Below are positions 53,876 through 62,974 of a stretch of 64,000 nt of DNA, piece after piece (position 1 is the stretch's first letter; every line of letters starts with the position of its first letter). Below the pieces are notes generated by a model. It did no database searches. It was given only the letters and a program-made list of their open reading frames with translations, and was not told the DNA's origin. Where the stretch lies: the NCBI GenBank assembly GCA_031376285.1, contig JANMDN010000059.1, positions 12,250 to 76,249 on the forward strand, written 5' to 3'. The translations under genes were made by a program, and so were the position numbers. Source of the stretch: JANMDN01 sp031376285. Its GTDB lineage: Bacteria > Actinomycetota > Thermoleophilia > Miltoncostaeales > Miltoncostaeaceae.

Positions 53876-55405
53876 CTAGCGTCGGCGTTTGAGCATGCCG
53901 AAGATGCTTCGCACGGCCTGCCGGCCGAGGTCTCGGGCGATGCGGGAGTTCACGATGTCGCCGATCTTGTCGACGAGGCCGCCGGAGTCAGCCGCTGCCT
54001 GGTTCGCTTTCGGAGCCGCCGGCCTCCCAGCTTCCCGGGCGGCATCCTCACCCGCCTGATCGCCCGCGATACGGGCCGCCAGGATCTCCTCCGCACTCTC
54101 CTTGTCGACCCGGGTCGCGTACTTGGCGCGGATCGGTGAGCTGCTGATGATCGCGTTTCGCTCGTCGTCGGAGAGCGGCGCCATCCGCGAGGCGGGTGGG
54201 AACATCCGCGTCGCCGCGACCGGTGTCGGCACGCCGCGTGGGTTCAGCACGGTCACGACAGCTTCCCCGACGCCGAGCGCCTGGAGGGTGTCGTCGAGCT
54301 TGTAGTGCTCGGTGACGGGGTAGGTCTCGACGGCGTACTTGAGCGCCTTCGCGTCCTTCGGTGTGAACGCGCGAACGGCGTGCTGGACGCGGTGGCCGAG
54401 CTGTGCGAGTACCTCGTCTGGGATGTCGGTCGGGAGCTGCGTGATGAAGAAGACACCGACGCCCTTCGAGCGGATCAAGCGCACGGTTTGGGTCACCGCG
54501 TCGACGAACCCCTTGGTGGCGCCGTTGAAGAGCAGATGCGCTTCGTCGAGGAAGAACACGAGGACCGGCTTGTCCGGGTCTCCGACCTCCGGGAGCAGCT
54601 CGTACAGCTCGGCGAGCACCCACATCAGGAACGTCGAGAAAAGCTCGGGCTGGGTCGCGACGTCGGAGAGCTCGAGGACCGAGATGATCCCCTTGCCGTC
54701 TGAGGAGGTCCGCAGGAGGTCCTTGACGTCGAAGGACGGCTCACCAAAGAAGGTGTCGCCTCCGGCGGCTTCGAGCTCACCGATCTTTCGAAGGAGCACA
54801 CCGACGGTCGCTTTCGAGAGGCCGCCGATCGCTTCGAGCTCCGCCTTGCCCGGCCCTTCGAGCCACATCAGCGCCGCGCGGATGTCCTCCAGCTCGATCA
54901 ACGGGAGCTGCTTTTCGTCGCAGAAGCGGAACACCAGCGCCAGGCTCGACTCCTGCGTTTCGTTCAGCTCCAGCACCTTCGCAAAGAGCGTCGGGCCGAA
55001 CTGGGTCACGCTGGCTCGGATGGGGACGCCGCGCTCACCGGAGAGTGAGACGACCTCCACAGGCGCGGCCCCGGGGGCCCACTCGTAGCTCAGCTCGTTC
55101 GCGCGCTTGGCGACCGGTTCGATCAGCTCGCCGGGTTGGGCGATCCCGGCGAGGTCGCCCTTCATGTCGGCGGCAAAGACCGGGCTGCCGTTTGCGGCGA
55201 TCTGCTCCGCGATGAGCTGGAGGCTCTTCGTCTTGCCGGTGCCGGTTGCGCCGGCGATCAAACCATGGCGATTGAGCAGGCGCACCGGCACCTGAACGGT
55301 CACCTCGGTGTCGGGCGCGGCGGGGTCGACGAAGGGTCGTCCAAGCTTGATCGTCGGACCATCAAAGCCGTAGCCCGCGGTCATATCGGCGTGGAAATCA
55401 GCCAC
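53876..55405 (-). CDS. HerA-like ATPase (DUF853, YjgR family)
   Basis: A 509-residue FtsK/HerA-type ATPase. Walker A is AGATGTGKTKS at residues 51-61, Walker B is LVFFLDEAHLLF, and the arginine-finger region follows near GVGVFFITQLPTDIPDEV. The C-terminal 90 residues are charged. Family members are common single genes in actinobacteria and E. coli (YjgR); the DNA-related role is poorly known. Confidence 0.9.
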   Translation of the reverse strand: MADFHADMTAGYGFDGPTIKLGRPFVDPAAPDTEVTVQVPVRLLNRHGLIAGATGTGKTKSLQLIAEQIAANGSPVFAADMKGDLAGIAQPGELIEPVAKRANELSYEWAPGAAPVEVVSLSGERGVPIRASVTQFGPTLFAKVLELNETQESSLALVFRFCDEKQLPLIELEDIRAALMWLEGPGKAELEAIGGLSKATVGVLLRKIGELEAAGGDTFFGEPSFDVKDLLRTSSDGKGIISVLELSDVATQPELFSTFLMWVLAELYELLPEVGDPDKPVLVFFLDEAHLLFNGATKGFVDAVTQTVRLIRSKGVGVFFITQLPTDIPDEVLAQLGHRVQHAVRAFTPKDAKALKYAVETYPVTEHYKLDDTLQALGVGEAVVTVLNPRGVPTPVAATRMFPPASRMAPLSDDERNAIISSSPIRAKYATRVDKESAEEILAARIAGDQAGEDAAREAGRPAAPKANQAAADSGGLVDKIGDIVNSRIARDLGRQAVRSIFGMLKRRR

Positions 55406-55446
55406 GATCGCTCCCGTCGTCGGTACCCCGTCCTAGGGCGGGAATC

Positions 55447-56274
55447 CTACCCGGTTGCCTGGGCCGGCCCTTCGGAGAGAACGGAGACCGTGCTTTCGAG
55501 TACTTGGTGGTTCGGTACGCGAACGGTCTTCCCGTCGTCTGTTTGCAGCACGCAGGCGGTCGAGTCGAGGGAAACGACGGTTCCTTCAACGTCGCCGATC
55601 CTGAGGCGTTGCCCGGGGCGGTAGACCGAGCCCAAATAGCGCCCCGCGCTGATCTGGCGTGTGACGCCAACACTTCCGAGGCCGAATGCCAGGGCGGCTG
55701 CGAGTGCGCAGCCACCGAGCGCCACGGCGACCATCACGACGAGGATCTGAGTCGGAATTCCGATTTGGCCGGCCGCGACGAGCCCGAGCGCGACAATGAC
55801 GAGGATCTCGACCAGAAGGCCGAGCGGACCCTTGAGGTCCATCTGGTCGGCAAGTCGATCGACTCGCTGGCGCGCCCAACCGCCGATTCCAACCGCAAGC
55901 GCCAGGATCGCGATCGCCACGATCAGGCGGGGAATGAAGAGGAGCGCCTCGTTGACGGTCTGTTGGAGTGAGCTGACCCCGAGCAGGCCGACCGCGATGA
56001 TGACCACCACGATCGTGAGCATCAGCCGGAGGATTTTGGTGACAAGCGCCGAGAGTGAGTCACCGAGGCCGAACTTGGCAAACGAGTCGGTGATGCCAAG
56101 TCGCTCGCCCAGCTTGTCAACGCCCGCGGCTGAGAGGGCCTTCGCGACCGCCTTGCAGATGTAGCGCGCAAGGATCAGCCCCACAATCAGCACCGCAAGA
56201 GCGGCTCCGAGCTTCGGAACAAAGCTGCCGAGCGAATCGGACAGCGTGCCGATGAAGTTGAGTGGCAGGATCAT
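55447..56274 (-). CDS. Small mechanosensitive ion channel-like membrane protein
   Basis: A 275-residue protein with about five helices, including repeated conserved-TM-helix segments (KLGAALAVLIVGLILARYIC and LIVAIAILALAVGIGGWARQRVD), and a C-terminal MscS-type beta domain (QRLRIGDVEGTVVSLDSTACVLQTDDGKTVRVPNHQV). ATG 56274 overlaps the preceding small gene by 4 bp. It likely works as a channel linked to envelope or osmotic stress, in line with the ECF sigma factor upstream. Confidence 0.85.
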   Translation of the reverse strand: MILPLNFIGTLSDSLGSFVPKLGAALAVLIVGLILARYICKAVAKALSAAGVDKLGERLGITDSFAKFGLGDSLSALVTKILRLMLTIVVVIIAVGLLGVSSLQQTVNEALLFIPRLIVAIAILALAVGIGGWARQRVDRLADQMDLKGPLGLLVEILVIVALGLVAAGQIGIPTQILVVMVAVALGGCALAAALAFGLGSVGVTRQISAGRYLGSVYRPGQRLRIGDVEGTVVSLDSTACVLQTDDGKTVRVPNHQVLESTVSVLSEGPAQATG

Positions 56275-56507
56275 TGCGGTGGGTCCTCCGGGTTTTTTCG
56301 TAGCCCGAGGAGCACCGCCGCGCCATGGGCGAGGCCCCCCACGATTGACGTCACGCCGCCGAACGCGCGACGGACGGTGCGCTGCCATTTGGCGGTGCGG
56401 ACCACTCTCGACACGAGCGCCTCGTCGCCCTCGTCGCCGGCCGCAAGGGTCGCGAGGAGCTCGGCGAGGCGCGCGTCGGCGGGATGAGTCTCGTCGGGAT
56501 CATTCAC
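56271..56507 (-). CDS. Small protein between ECF sigma factor and channel genes
   Basis: A 78-residue acidic-then-basic protein (MNDPDETHPADARLAELLATL, then KWQRTVRRAFGGVTSIVGGLAHGAAVLLGL). It overlaps the sigma gene by 8 bp and the channel gene by 4 bp, so all three form one translationally coupled operon. It is too short and lacks the zinc HxxxCxxC motif of a classical anti-sigma factor, although its position is that of one. No family recognised. Confidence 0.7.
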   Translation of the reverse strand: MNDPDETHPADARLAELLATLAAGDEGDEALVSRVVRTAKWQRTVRRAFGGVTSIVGGLAHGAAVLLGLRKNPEDPPQ

Positions 56508-57102
56508 CCTCCGGGAGCTCCCAGTCGTAGGTGTTGTTTCGCAGCAGGTCGATCATCTCGGCGCGAGCGCGATGGAGGCGTCCTTTGACGCTCCCGATCG
56601 GCATTTCGGTGATCTCCGCGATCTCGTCGTAGGTCATGCCTTCGATGTCGCGCAGCACGAGGACGGAGCGGTGTGACGGGCGCAGGAGGTCGAGCTTCAG
56701 CGCCAGTCGCTCGCGCCGTTCGACGTCCTCGAGGTGGCGGGCCGGGGTGCGCTCGCCGCCCACGTCTGGGTCGGCGTCGATGGGGAGGTCCTCCACCGGG
56801 GTCGGAACGCGGCGGGTGACGGCGTTCAGGGCGGTGTTGTGGACGATCCGCAGGAGCCATGCGCGAAACGGAGCTTCGCGTCGGAAACGGTCGAGCCGGT
56901 GATAGGCCCGCAGGAACGCGTCCTGCGCAACGTCCTCGGCCTCCTCCCGGCCCACGATGCGCGTCGCGACGCGCACGGCGATCTGCCGGTAGCGCTGGAC
57001 GAGCACCTCGAATGCCTCGATCTCCCCGGCAACCGCTCGGGCGACGAGTCGCTCGTCAGAGTCGGCCGGTGAAAATCTGGGTGCGAGGGGGGTGGTCGTC
57101 AC
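56500..57102 (-). CDS. ECF-type RNA polymerase sigma factor
   Basis: A 200-residue sigma-70-family factor. Region 2: FEVLVQRYRQIAVRVATRIVG, DVAQDAFLRAYHRLDRFR. Region 4: LKLDLLRPSHRSVLVLRDIEGMTYDEIAEITEMPIGSVKGRLHRAR. GTG 57102 is chosen so that the protein begins shortly before region 2. It directs polymerase to a specific promoter set; its operon with the small protein and the channel suggests envelope stress. Confidence 0.92.
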   Translation of the reverse strand: MTTTPLAPRFSPADSDERLVARAVAGEIEAFEVLVQRYRQIAVRVATRIVGREEAEDVAQDAFLRAYHRLDRFRREAPFRAWLLRIVHNTALNAVTRRVPTPVEDLPIDADPDVGGERTPARHLEDVERRERLALKLDLLRPSHRSVLVLRDIEGMTYDEIAEITEMPIGSVKGRLHRARAEMIDLLRNNTYDWELPEGE

Positions 57103-57303
57103 GTCGCGTCTTTGCCGAGGTTCGAGTCTGGTTGTCAGATCGAAGCCGACCCGAACCCGCGTAACTTCCCGCAGTCGGACGCGGTCTGCAAGGGCAGGAC
57201 GCCGTCTCGGCGCCAACACGGCGATCCGGGGGAACGGAGTCCGGGTGCTCGGCACGGCGAGCACGAGGCCACGGAAGGTCGTTTTGCGGGGGAGCGCTGG
57301 CCG

Positions 57304-58056
57304 CTACACGGAGCGACCAGCGCGCCCGGCAAGTCCATGCGCCGCTCGCCAGCCGCAGTACGCCACGACGATTCCCGCGACCGCGTCGAGCACGAAGTGG
57401 TTGGCGGTCGCGACGACGGCCACGCTCATCAACAGCGGGATGATCGCGCCGAGCACACGTATCCAGCGTCGCCGCGCGACGTGCACGATGACAAGGCCAA
57501 CCAGCAGATTCCAGCCGAGGTGCAGACTTGGCATGGCCGCGAACTCGTTCATCAGTCGGGCCGGCTGAAGGATGTCGTGGGCGCCCCCGAACCGCTCGAC
57601 CGTCGTGACCGAGCGTTCCCCAGTTGCGAGCCGCGGTGGGGAGACCGGAAAGGTCGCGAACACCACGAACGCGGCCGCCGCCGAGACGCACATCGCGTCG
57701 CGCAGCACGCGAAACCCGTCTGGAACACGCCAAAAGAGCCAAATCGCCACGATCACGATGAGTGGCCAATGGCCGACGAGGTACAGCGCGTTTGCGGCGT
57801 TTATCAGCCAGTCGCGGGCGAGGAACCACCGTTGAAGGCCGACTTCCCAGTCGATACCGAGCGCCCGCTCAGCCCCGAGCACTGCGCGAGCGTTGTCGGC
57901 GGGCCTCTCCTTCCCGCCGAGACCCGCGATGGCTCGCACGAGGAGGTAGATGCCATAGACAAGCGCAACCACGGCCAGCTGATGCCGAGCAGAGAGCGGT
58001 CGCCCCGCCCGTCTACCGGTTCGGTACCCCTTGGCCGGTGTGATGATCGTCCCCAT
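57304..58056 (-). CDS. PAP2-family phosphatase/inositolphosphotransferase-like membrane protein
   Basis: A 250-residue polytopic protein with six helices. The PAP2 motifs are NEFAAMPSLHLGWNLLVG (motif 2) and VATANHFVLDAVAGIVVAYCGW (motif 3). This form resembles the AUR1/Ipt1-like group that acts on phospholipid head groups. Divergent from gmd. Confidence 0.87.
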   Translation of the reverse strand: MGTIITPAKGYRTGRRAGRPLSARHQLAVVALVYGIYLLVRAIAGLGGKERPADNARAVLGAERALGIDWEVGLQRWFLARDWLINAANALYLVGHWPLIVIVAIWLFWRVPDGFRVLRDAMCVSAAAAFVVFATFPVSPPRLATGERSVTTVERFGGAHDILQPARLMNEFAAMPSLHLGWNLLVGLVIVHVARRRWIRVLGAIIPLLMSVAVVATANHFVLDAVAGIVVAYCGWRAAHGLAGRAGRSV

Positions 58057-58233
58057 CGCGATCTGCGGGGAAGGCTACCCGGCGCCCGCGACCGACGACT
58101 GAAACCTCTAAGTTCTACCCTTTCCGGTGGAGCGATGGTCGCGGGCGAACCGTCGCCCGGCACGCGCCGGAATCGCTCCCGGAGTAGCGATGTAGCCTTC
58201 GCGCTCGCCCGGACCCGCCACGAGGTTGACACG

Positions 58234-59199
58234 ATGCCGACTGCGCTCATCACTGGGATCACTGGCCAGGATGGCTCGTACCTTGCCGAACTCCTTCTTG
58301 AGAAGGGCTACGAGGTATGGGGGATGGTGCGCCGCTCGTCGACCGAGAGCTACGAGCGGATCGAGCATCTCAAGGCGCGGATGAACTTCGCTCAGGCCGA
58401 TCTGCTCGATCAGCCGTCGCTTGTTTCGGCGATCGTCGCCTCAGAGCCCGACGAGGTCTACAACCTGGCGGCGCAGTCGTTCGTGCCGACCTCCTGGACG
58501 CAGCCGGTGCTCACAGCCGAGTTCACGGCGGTGGGTGTGACGCGCATGCTTGAGGCGATCCGCCAGGTCAACCCGCGGATCCGCTTCTACCAGGCGTCAT
58601 CGAGCGAGATGTACGGAAAGGTGTTGGAGGTCCCGCAGTCCGAGGACACACCGTTCTACCCGCGAAGCCCGTACGGCGTCGCCAAGGCCTACGGGCACTA
58701 CATCACGGTCAACTACCGTGAGAGCTACGACATGCATGCGTCGTCAGGCATCCTTTTCAACCACGAATCGCCCCGCCGGGGGCTTGAGTTCGTCACGCGC
58801 AAGGTCACCGATGGCGTCGCCCGAATCAAGCTCGGCCTCGCGACGGAGCTTCGCCTCGGCAACCTCGACGCGCGGCGCGACTGGGGCTTTGCCGGCGACT
58901 ACGTCCGCGCGATGTGGCTGATGCTTCAGCAGGACGAGCCGGACGACTACGTGGTTGCGACGGGCGAGACTCACACCGTCGAGAAGCTCGTCAACCTGGC
59001 CTTCGGCCACGTCGACCTCGACCCAACCGACCATGTCGCTATCGATCCCAAGTTCGTTCGCCCGGCTGAGGTTGATCTCCTCATCGGGGACCCGAGCAAG
59101 GCCAAGGCCAAGCTCGGCTGGACGCCCGAGGTCGACTTCGAAACCCTCGTCGCGATGATGGTCGACGCCGACTTGGAGCGCCTCGCCCCGAACGCTTGA
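58234..59199 (+). CDS. gmd: GDP-mannose 4,6-dehydratase
   Basis: A 321-residue extended SDR enzyme converting GDP-mannose to GDP-4-keto-6-deoxymannose, the first step to GDP-fucose or GDP-rhamnose for surface glycans. ALITGITGQDGSYLAELLLEKGY binds NADP; SSSEMYG and SPYGVAKAYGH hold the catalytic Thr/Ser-Glu and Tyr-Lys; FNHESPRRG and GNLDARRDWGFAGDYVRAMW are diagnostic of Gmd. ATG 58234 gives the exact family N-terminus. Its role fits the nearby mannosyltransferase and O-antigen-ligase-like genes. Confidence 0.95.
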   Translation: MPTALITGITGQDGSYLAELLLEKGYEVWGMVRRSSTESYERIEHLKARMNFAQADLLDQPSLVSAIVASEPDEVYNLAAQSFVPTSWTQPVLTAEFTAVGVTRMLEAIRQVNPRIRFYQASSSEMYGKVLEVPQSEDTPFYPRSPYGVAKAYGHYITVNYRESYDMHASSGILFNHESPRRGLEFVTRKVTDGVARIKLGLATELRLGNLDARRDWGFAGDYVRAMWLMLQQDEPDDYVVATGETHTVEKLVNLAFGHVDLDPTDHVAIDPKFVRPAEVDLLIGDPSKAKAKLGWTPEVDFETLVAMMVDADLERLAPNA

Positions 59200-59362
59200 C
59201 CTAGCCCTCCAACGCCGATGGCGCATCTCGCGCCTCGAGAAACGCCTGGCCCACATGCGCCGCCGTCCGGGCGTAAAGCTTTGGCGAAGGATATCCCGGT
59301 CATTTCAGCGGACGCGACCGCAACGGGTGCGGCTTGACGCGGGCCAGGCCGATCGCCCGTAA

Positions 59363-62088
59363 AACTATGGCGGATGGACAAGGGGGATTGGTGACTTTGA
59401 CGGCGACAACAAAGCCGATCTCTTGCTCAGAGCCCACGACGGCACCAGCTGGCGCTCTTGGAGCACCCTGAGCACCGGATCAGGCGGCTTCGGTGCACCG
59501 GGCTACTGGGAGTCCACAGAGGACTACAACGGCCTCACGGACGACTTCTCCGTCCGGTGGTCGGGAGGTATCCTTGCGTCAACATCGGGCACCTATAGCT
59601 TCGCGGTGGCTGCCGACAACAAGGCTCGCCTCGAAATCGATGGTCTTGAGATCTTCGACACCTGGACAGACCCGTTGACGGGTGTGTCGGTTCCGATCAC
59701 GTTGACGGCAGGGTGGCATCGCATCACCCTCGAATACGGCGAGAACACTGGGAACGCAACGGCGATCCTCAGCTGGACGCCACCGGGTGGGTCGCAGGTC
59801 GTTGTTCCGGCGACGTCGCTCCGGCCGGCATACGGCAACCGAACCACCACCGTTGACCCCACGAACCGCTGGACCTATAGTCATTTCGCGGAGCCGTGGA
59901 AGGCGCGTGCGGACTATCAGGTCCAGAAGTTTGCGGACGGCACTGCGCTCAACGGTCAACAGCGCGTCACGAGCTACCGCTACGATCAGTACGGGCGCGT
60001 CCTCGAGAAAGTAATGCCGAAGGGCAATACCGGCGGCTCAATCACAGCATCGGGAGACCTCGTTGGCAAGCCCGATGCGAAGTTCCGCACCAACTGGACC
60101 TACTGGGCCCTGGGTGACCTCGCTCCGAACGCTGGGCTGACCCCATGCGGTGTGTCGGGTGGGCAGCTCCAAGCCGGTCTGCAGCGATCGGTCATCTCCC
60201 CGGGTTTGACCGAGAAGATCGTCTACTACGACACCGGTGGACGTGCTCTTGCGTCAGCAGCCGGAGCCGGGACGACATGCAGCAGCTACGACACGTCGGG
60301 TCGGCTGCTCTCCACGAAGGCACCCGGTGAGGCGACGGCGACGACCTACACCTACGACCCTGCTGGTGCGCTGAGGAAGACCACGCGCGGCACTGAGGTG
60401 ATCGAAGCGCGCTACGACGAGGCTGGCAGGTCCATCTTCACGAGCGACGCCCTCGGTGCCGAGTCGACCCACCAGTACGACGCGGAGGGGAACCTGCGCC
60501 AGCGGAAGACGGCCAACGGCGCAATTACCGGCACGAACTACACGACGGCCTACGTCTACGACGGCCTGAACCAGCTGAACTCGCTGACCGACCCGGCAGG
60601 TCGGGTCTATGCGTTTTCCTACGACGTCAGGGGTAACCAGCTCGGGACGCAGTACCCGAACGGGACCTACGCGTTTCGTGCCTACAACGACGCTGGCTGG
60701 TTGACCGCGTTCTACAACCGTCACGGCGGCACGACGGGAACGGCACCGACGGCCCTGGCGGGCGACGCGGCTCCGCTCGCTGACTTCCTGTACACGCACG
60801 ACAACTCGGGCCGGGTTCTGTCGGAGACCCTCAAGGCTGGTGGGCAGGCCGACCGTGCCCAGAGCTACCTCTACAACGACGCCGGTTGGTTCTACTACAC
60901 GACCCGCCCGGATGGCACCGCCAGGTGGTTCGAGTACGACCTCGATGCGAACCGCACGCGCATTCTTGAAACCCCCCCTGGGCAGAGCCAGGTGGTCAAG
61001 GCCACCTACACCTACGATCCGACTGTCAGCGCTGGCACAGATCAGCTCACCAAGATCGTCCAAGGGGCGACGACGACGAACTTCGCCTACGACACCGATG
61101 GACGCACGACCGCGCAGACCGGTGGTTCCCCGACGCGTAGCCTGACCTGGGATGGACGGGACCAGCTGGCAAGCGGCACGTTTGGTGGCACGGTGGTGAC
61201 CTACACCCGCGACCCGCAGGGGCGCGTGCGTCAACGTGTCGCGTCTGGTGTGACGAGTCAGTTCACCTACGCGGGCGGCACTCCGGTCTTTGAACGATCG
61301 ACAGGGACGACGGTCACCTCAACGCACGTTGACGGGCCGTCGGGGGATCTTGCGACCTATGCGGGCCTCCCAACCACCGGGGTGACGCCGACGTTTACGT
61401 ACTTCAACGGGCACGGTGACCTTGCCGCGACCGCAAACACGGCTGGGGTGCGTCAAGGCGTGCCGCTCAGCTATGATCCCTTTGGCCAGGTCGATCAGGC
61501 CCCACCGGCAAACAGCATGGTGGAGCGGTTCACGGGGAAGTGGCACAAGAAGCTCGATACGACGAGTAATCTTGTCGAGATGGGTGCACGCCAGTACGAC
61601 GCCAGCCTAGGCCGCTTTCTGTCGGTTGACCCGGTTGAGGGCGGTTCGGCGAACAACTACGACTATGGGTTGCAGGATCCGCTGAATAACCTGGATCTGG
61701 CTGGGCGTGCCGTCAGGGTGAATCGATCCTGTGCGAAGAACTGGGTCGCTGTGATCGGGACGACCTCCGTTGGCATACCGCACGTTCAGAGCTGGACAGC
61801 CCGAGAACACGTCAGCAACGTCGCCAAGAGGCACAGGCCGTTCTGTACGGCGCTCCTGGCGTCTGTCTTTACGATGACGGCAAGAGCACCACACCCGTTG
61901 GCGATTTTCTAAAGAAGTCCGGCAAGATCACCTTCGCCACGATCGTCCTTGGTGCAGGCTGCACTCCGTTGGGCTTCGAGCTGGTTGCGACGGTGGGTAC
62001 CTTTGGAGCTGCGAGTCCTGGGTTCGTGCCGGCTTTCACCTTCTGTTTGGCGGTTAGCAAGAAGTCTTGGGATTTCGCCGGGAGCTAG
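59363..62088 (+). pseudogene. 5'-truncated PA14/Rhs (YD-repeat) gene with frameshifted tip
   Basis: The coding frame opens after a TAA at 59360 without start codon or ribosome site. It begins in the middle of an FG-GAP/VCBS repeat (GDFDGDNKADLLLR), then a PA14 domain (STSGTYSFAVAADNKARLEIDG, LTAGWHRITLEYGENTG), then YD repeats (RYDQYGRVLEK, TYTYDPAGALRK and many more) and the Rhs core end GRFLSVDPVEGGSANNYDYGLQDPLNNLDLAGR at about 61690. The current frame stops at 61912; a second frame from about 61850 (YGAPGVCLYDDGKSTTPVGDFLKKSGK) continues to 62088. This looks like the C-terminal fragment of a secreted Rhs-type polymorphic toxin, with tip frameshifted. Confidence 0.8.
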
Positions 62089-62097
62089 ACTTACGTT

Positions 62098-62538
62098 ATG
62101 TGGCAGCGCGACGCGAGAGCCGTTCGACTACTTTGGGTCTGCGCCGTCGTGGCGCTCTTGTTGTCCGTGGTCGGTTCAGTTCTCACTGATGAGAACTGGG
62201 TCATCTCGGTCACCTGGACGGTGGGTTTCTTCGTCGTCATTCTGTTTGTTGATCGGTTACTCGCGTTTCGTCGCGGGCGTTCATTGGGCGCGACACCCGA
62301 TTTGAATCATGACGTCCGACGCGACGCCGAGGGGACTCTCACCAAGAAGCCCTCTCTCTTGGTTGTCTTCTTGCTGAGCTGCGCCGCAGGCGCGGTTGCG
62401 TTCGCAGCGGCCGCCGTGGCGGAACAGTTGCTAAGTCCTCGTTGGTACGAAGTCTTCGGCGAAGGGGTATTCGGTGTCGTCCTTCTCGCCTCGATCTTTG
62501 GCGTGGCAGTGCTCTATGGGCGTTGGCTGCGCCGGTAG
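62098..62538 (+). CDS. Four-helix membrane protein, candidate immunity protein
   Basis: A 146-residue protein with four hydrophobic helices (LLWVCAVVALLLSVVGSVL; VTWTVGFFVVILFVDRLLAF; LLVVFLLSCAAGAVAFAAAAVA; VFGVVLLASIFGVAVLYG). It starts 9 bp after the end of the Rhs tip, the normal place for an immunity gene. Base composition is less GC-rich than neighbours, as usual for Rhs tip/immunity pairs. No family recognised; the immunity role is positional inference. Confidence 0.7.
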   Translation: MWQRDARAVRLLWVCAVVALLLSVVGSVLTDENWVISVTWTVGFFVVILFVDRLLAFRRGRSLGATPDLNHDVRRDAEGTLTKKPSLLVVFLLSCAAGAVAFAAAAVAEQLLSPRWYEVFGEGVFGVVLLASIFGVAVLYGRWLRR

Positions 62539-62795
62539 TAGCCCGGCGAGCGCATCCGGCTCCAGACTGGCATGGCCGTCCGGGCCCTGGTAGCGAGACC
62601 GTCCGGCCCACGGTAGGGGTCACTCGGGGCATCCGGCCCCTGGCGAGGTCAACTGCCAATTGACACGCGACGGTGGGTCCTGGGTCGAGCCCCTCGTCTC
62701 CTCAAGAGCAGTCCTCGGCCGGACCTCTACGGTTTCACTCGCGGTGGTTTACGCCGCCAAGTTGGAGCTCCCGTTCTGGGCTGGAGCGAAGCACC

Positions 62796-62823
62796 CGACG
62801 AGTCGTACCAGTACGACTCGTCG
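62796..62823. repeat. 28-bp near-perfect palindrome
   Basis: CGACGAGTCGTAC and GTACGACTCGTCG, perfect 13-bp arms around CA. As DNA it could be an operator or recombination site; as RNA a hairpin is unlikely with a 2-nt loop unless the top pairs open. Confidence 0.8.
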
Positions 62824-62943
62824 TTGGCGACGGAACTCGCGCAGACGCCGACGCCGAGCACCTGGAGTTCGTCGAGCACGACGACCTCACCCCGTCGAGG
62901 AGGCAGTTCTGCTCAGCGGGTGGCGGCCAACAACCTCCACCAC

Positions 62944-62973
62944 CAATTGAAACTGTCATGGCAGTTTCAATTG
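62944..62973. promoter_or_regulatory. Perfect inverted repeat abutting ATPase start
   Basis: CAATTGAAACTG and CAGTTTCAATTG, perfect 12-bp arms with a 6-bp spacer, ending one base before the ATG at 62975. AT-rich in a GC-rich setting. Likely an operator over the promoter of the ATPase gene. Confidence 0.65.
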
Positions 62974-62974
62974 C

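Larger units (their letters stand above)
62539..62974. other. 435-bp gap with two palindromes
   Basis: No gene recognised. It contains a 28-bp palindrome (62796-62823) and a 12-bp inverted repeat directly before the ATPase start (62944-62973). Open frames in this stretch are arginine- and serine-rich and look non-coding. Confidence 0.5.

Noticed and set aside
57112..58233. N-terminal extension of the gmd frame by about 370 codons
   Set aside because: The extension is antisense to the PAP2 and sigma genes and lacks motifs; Gmd proteins begin at the ATG at 58234.
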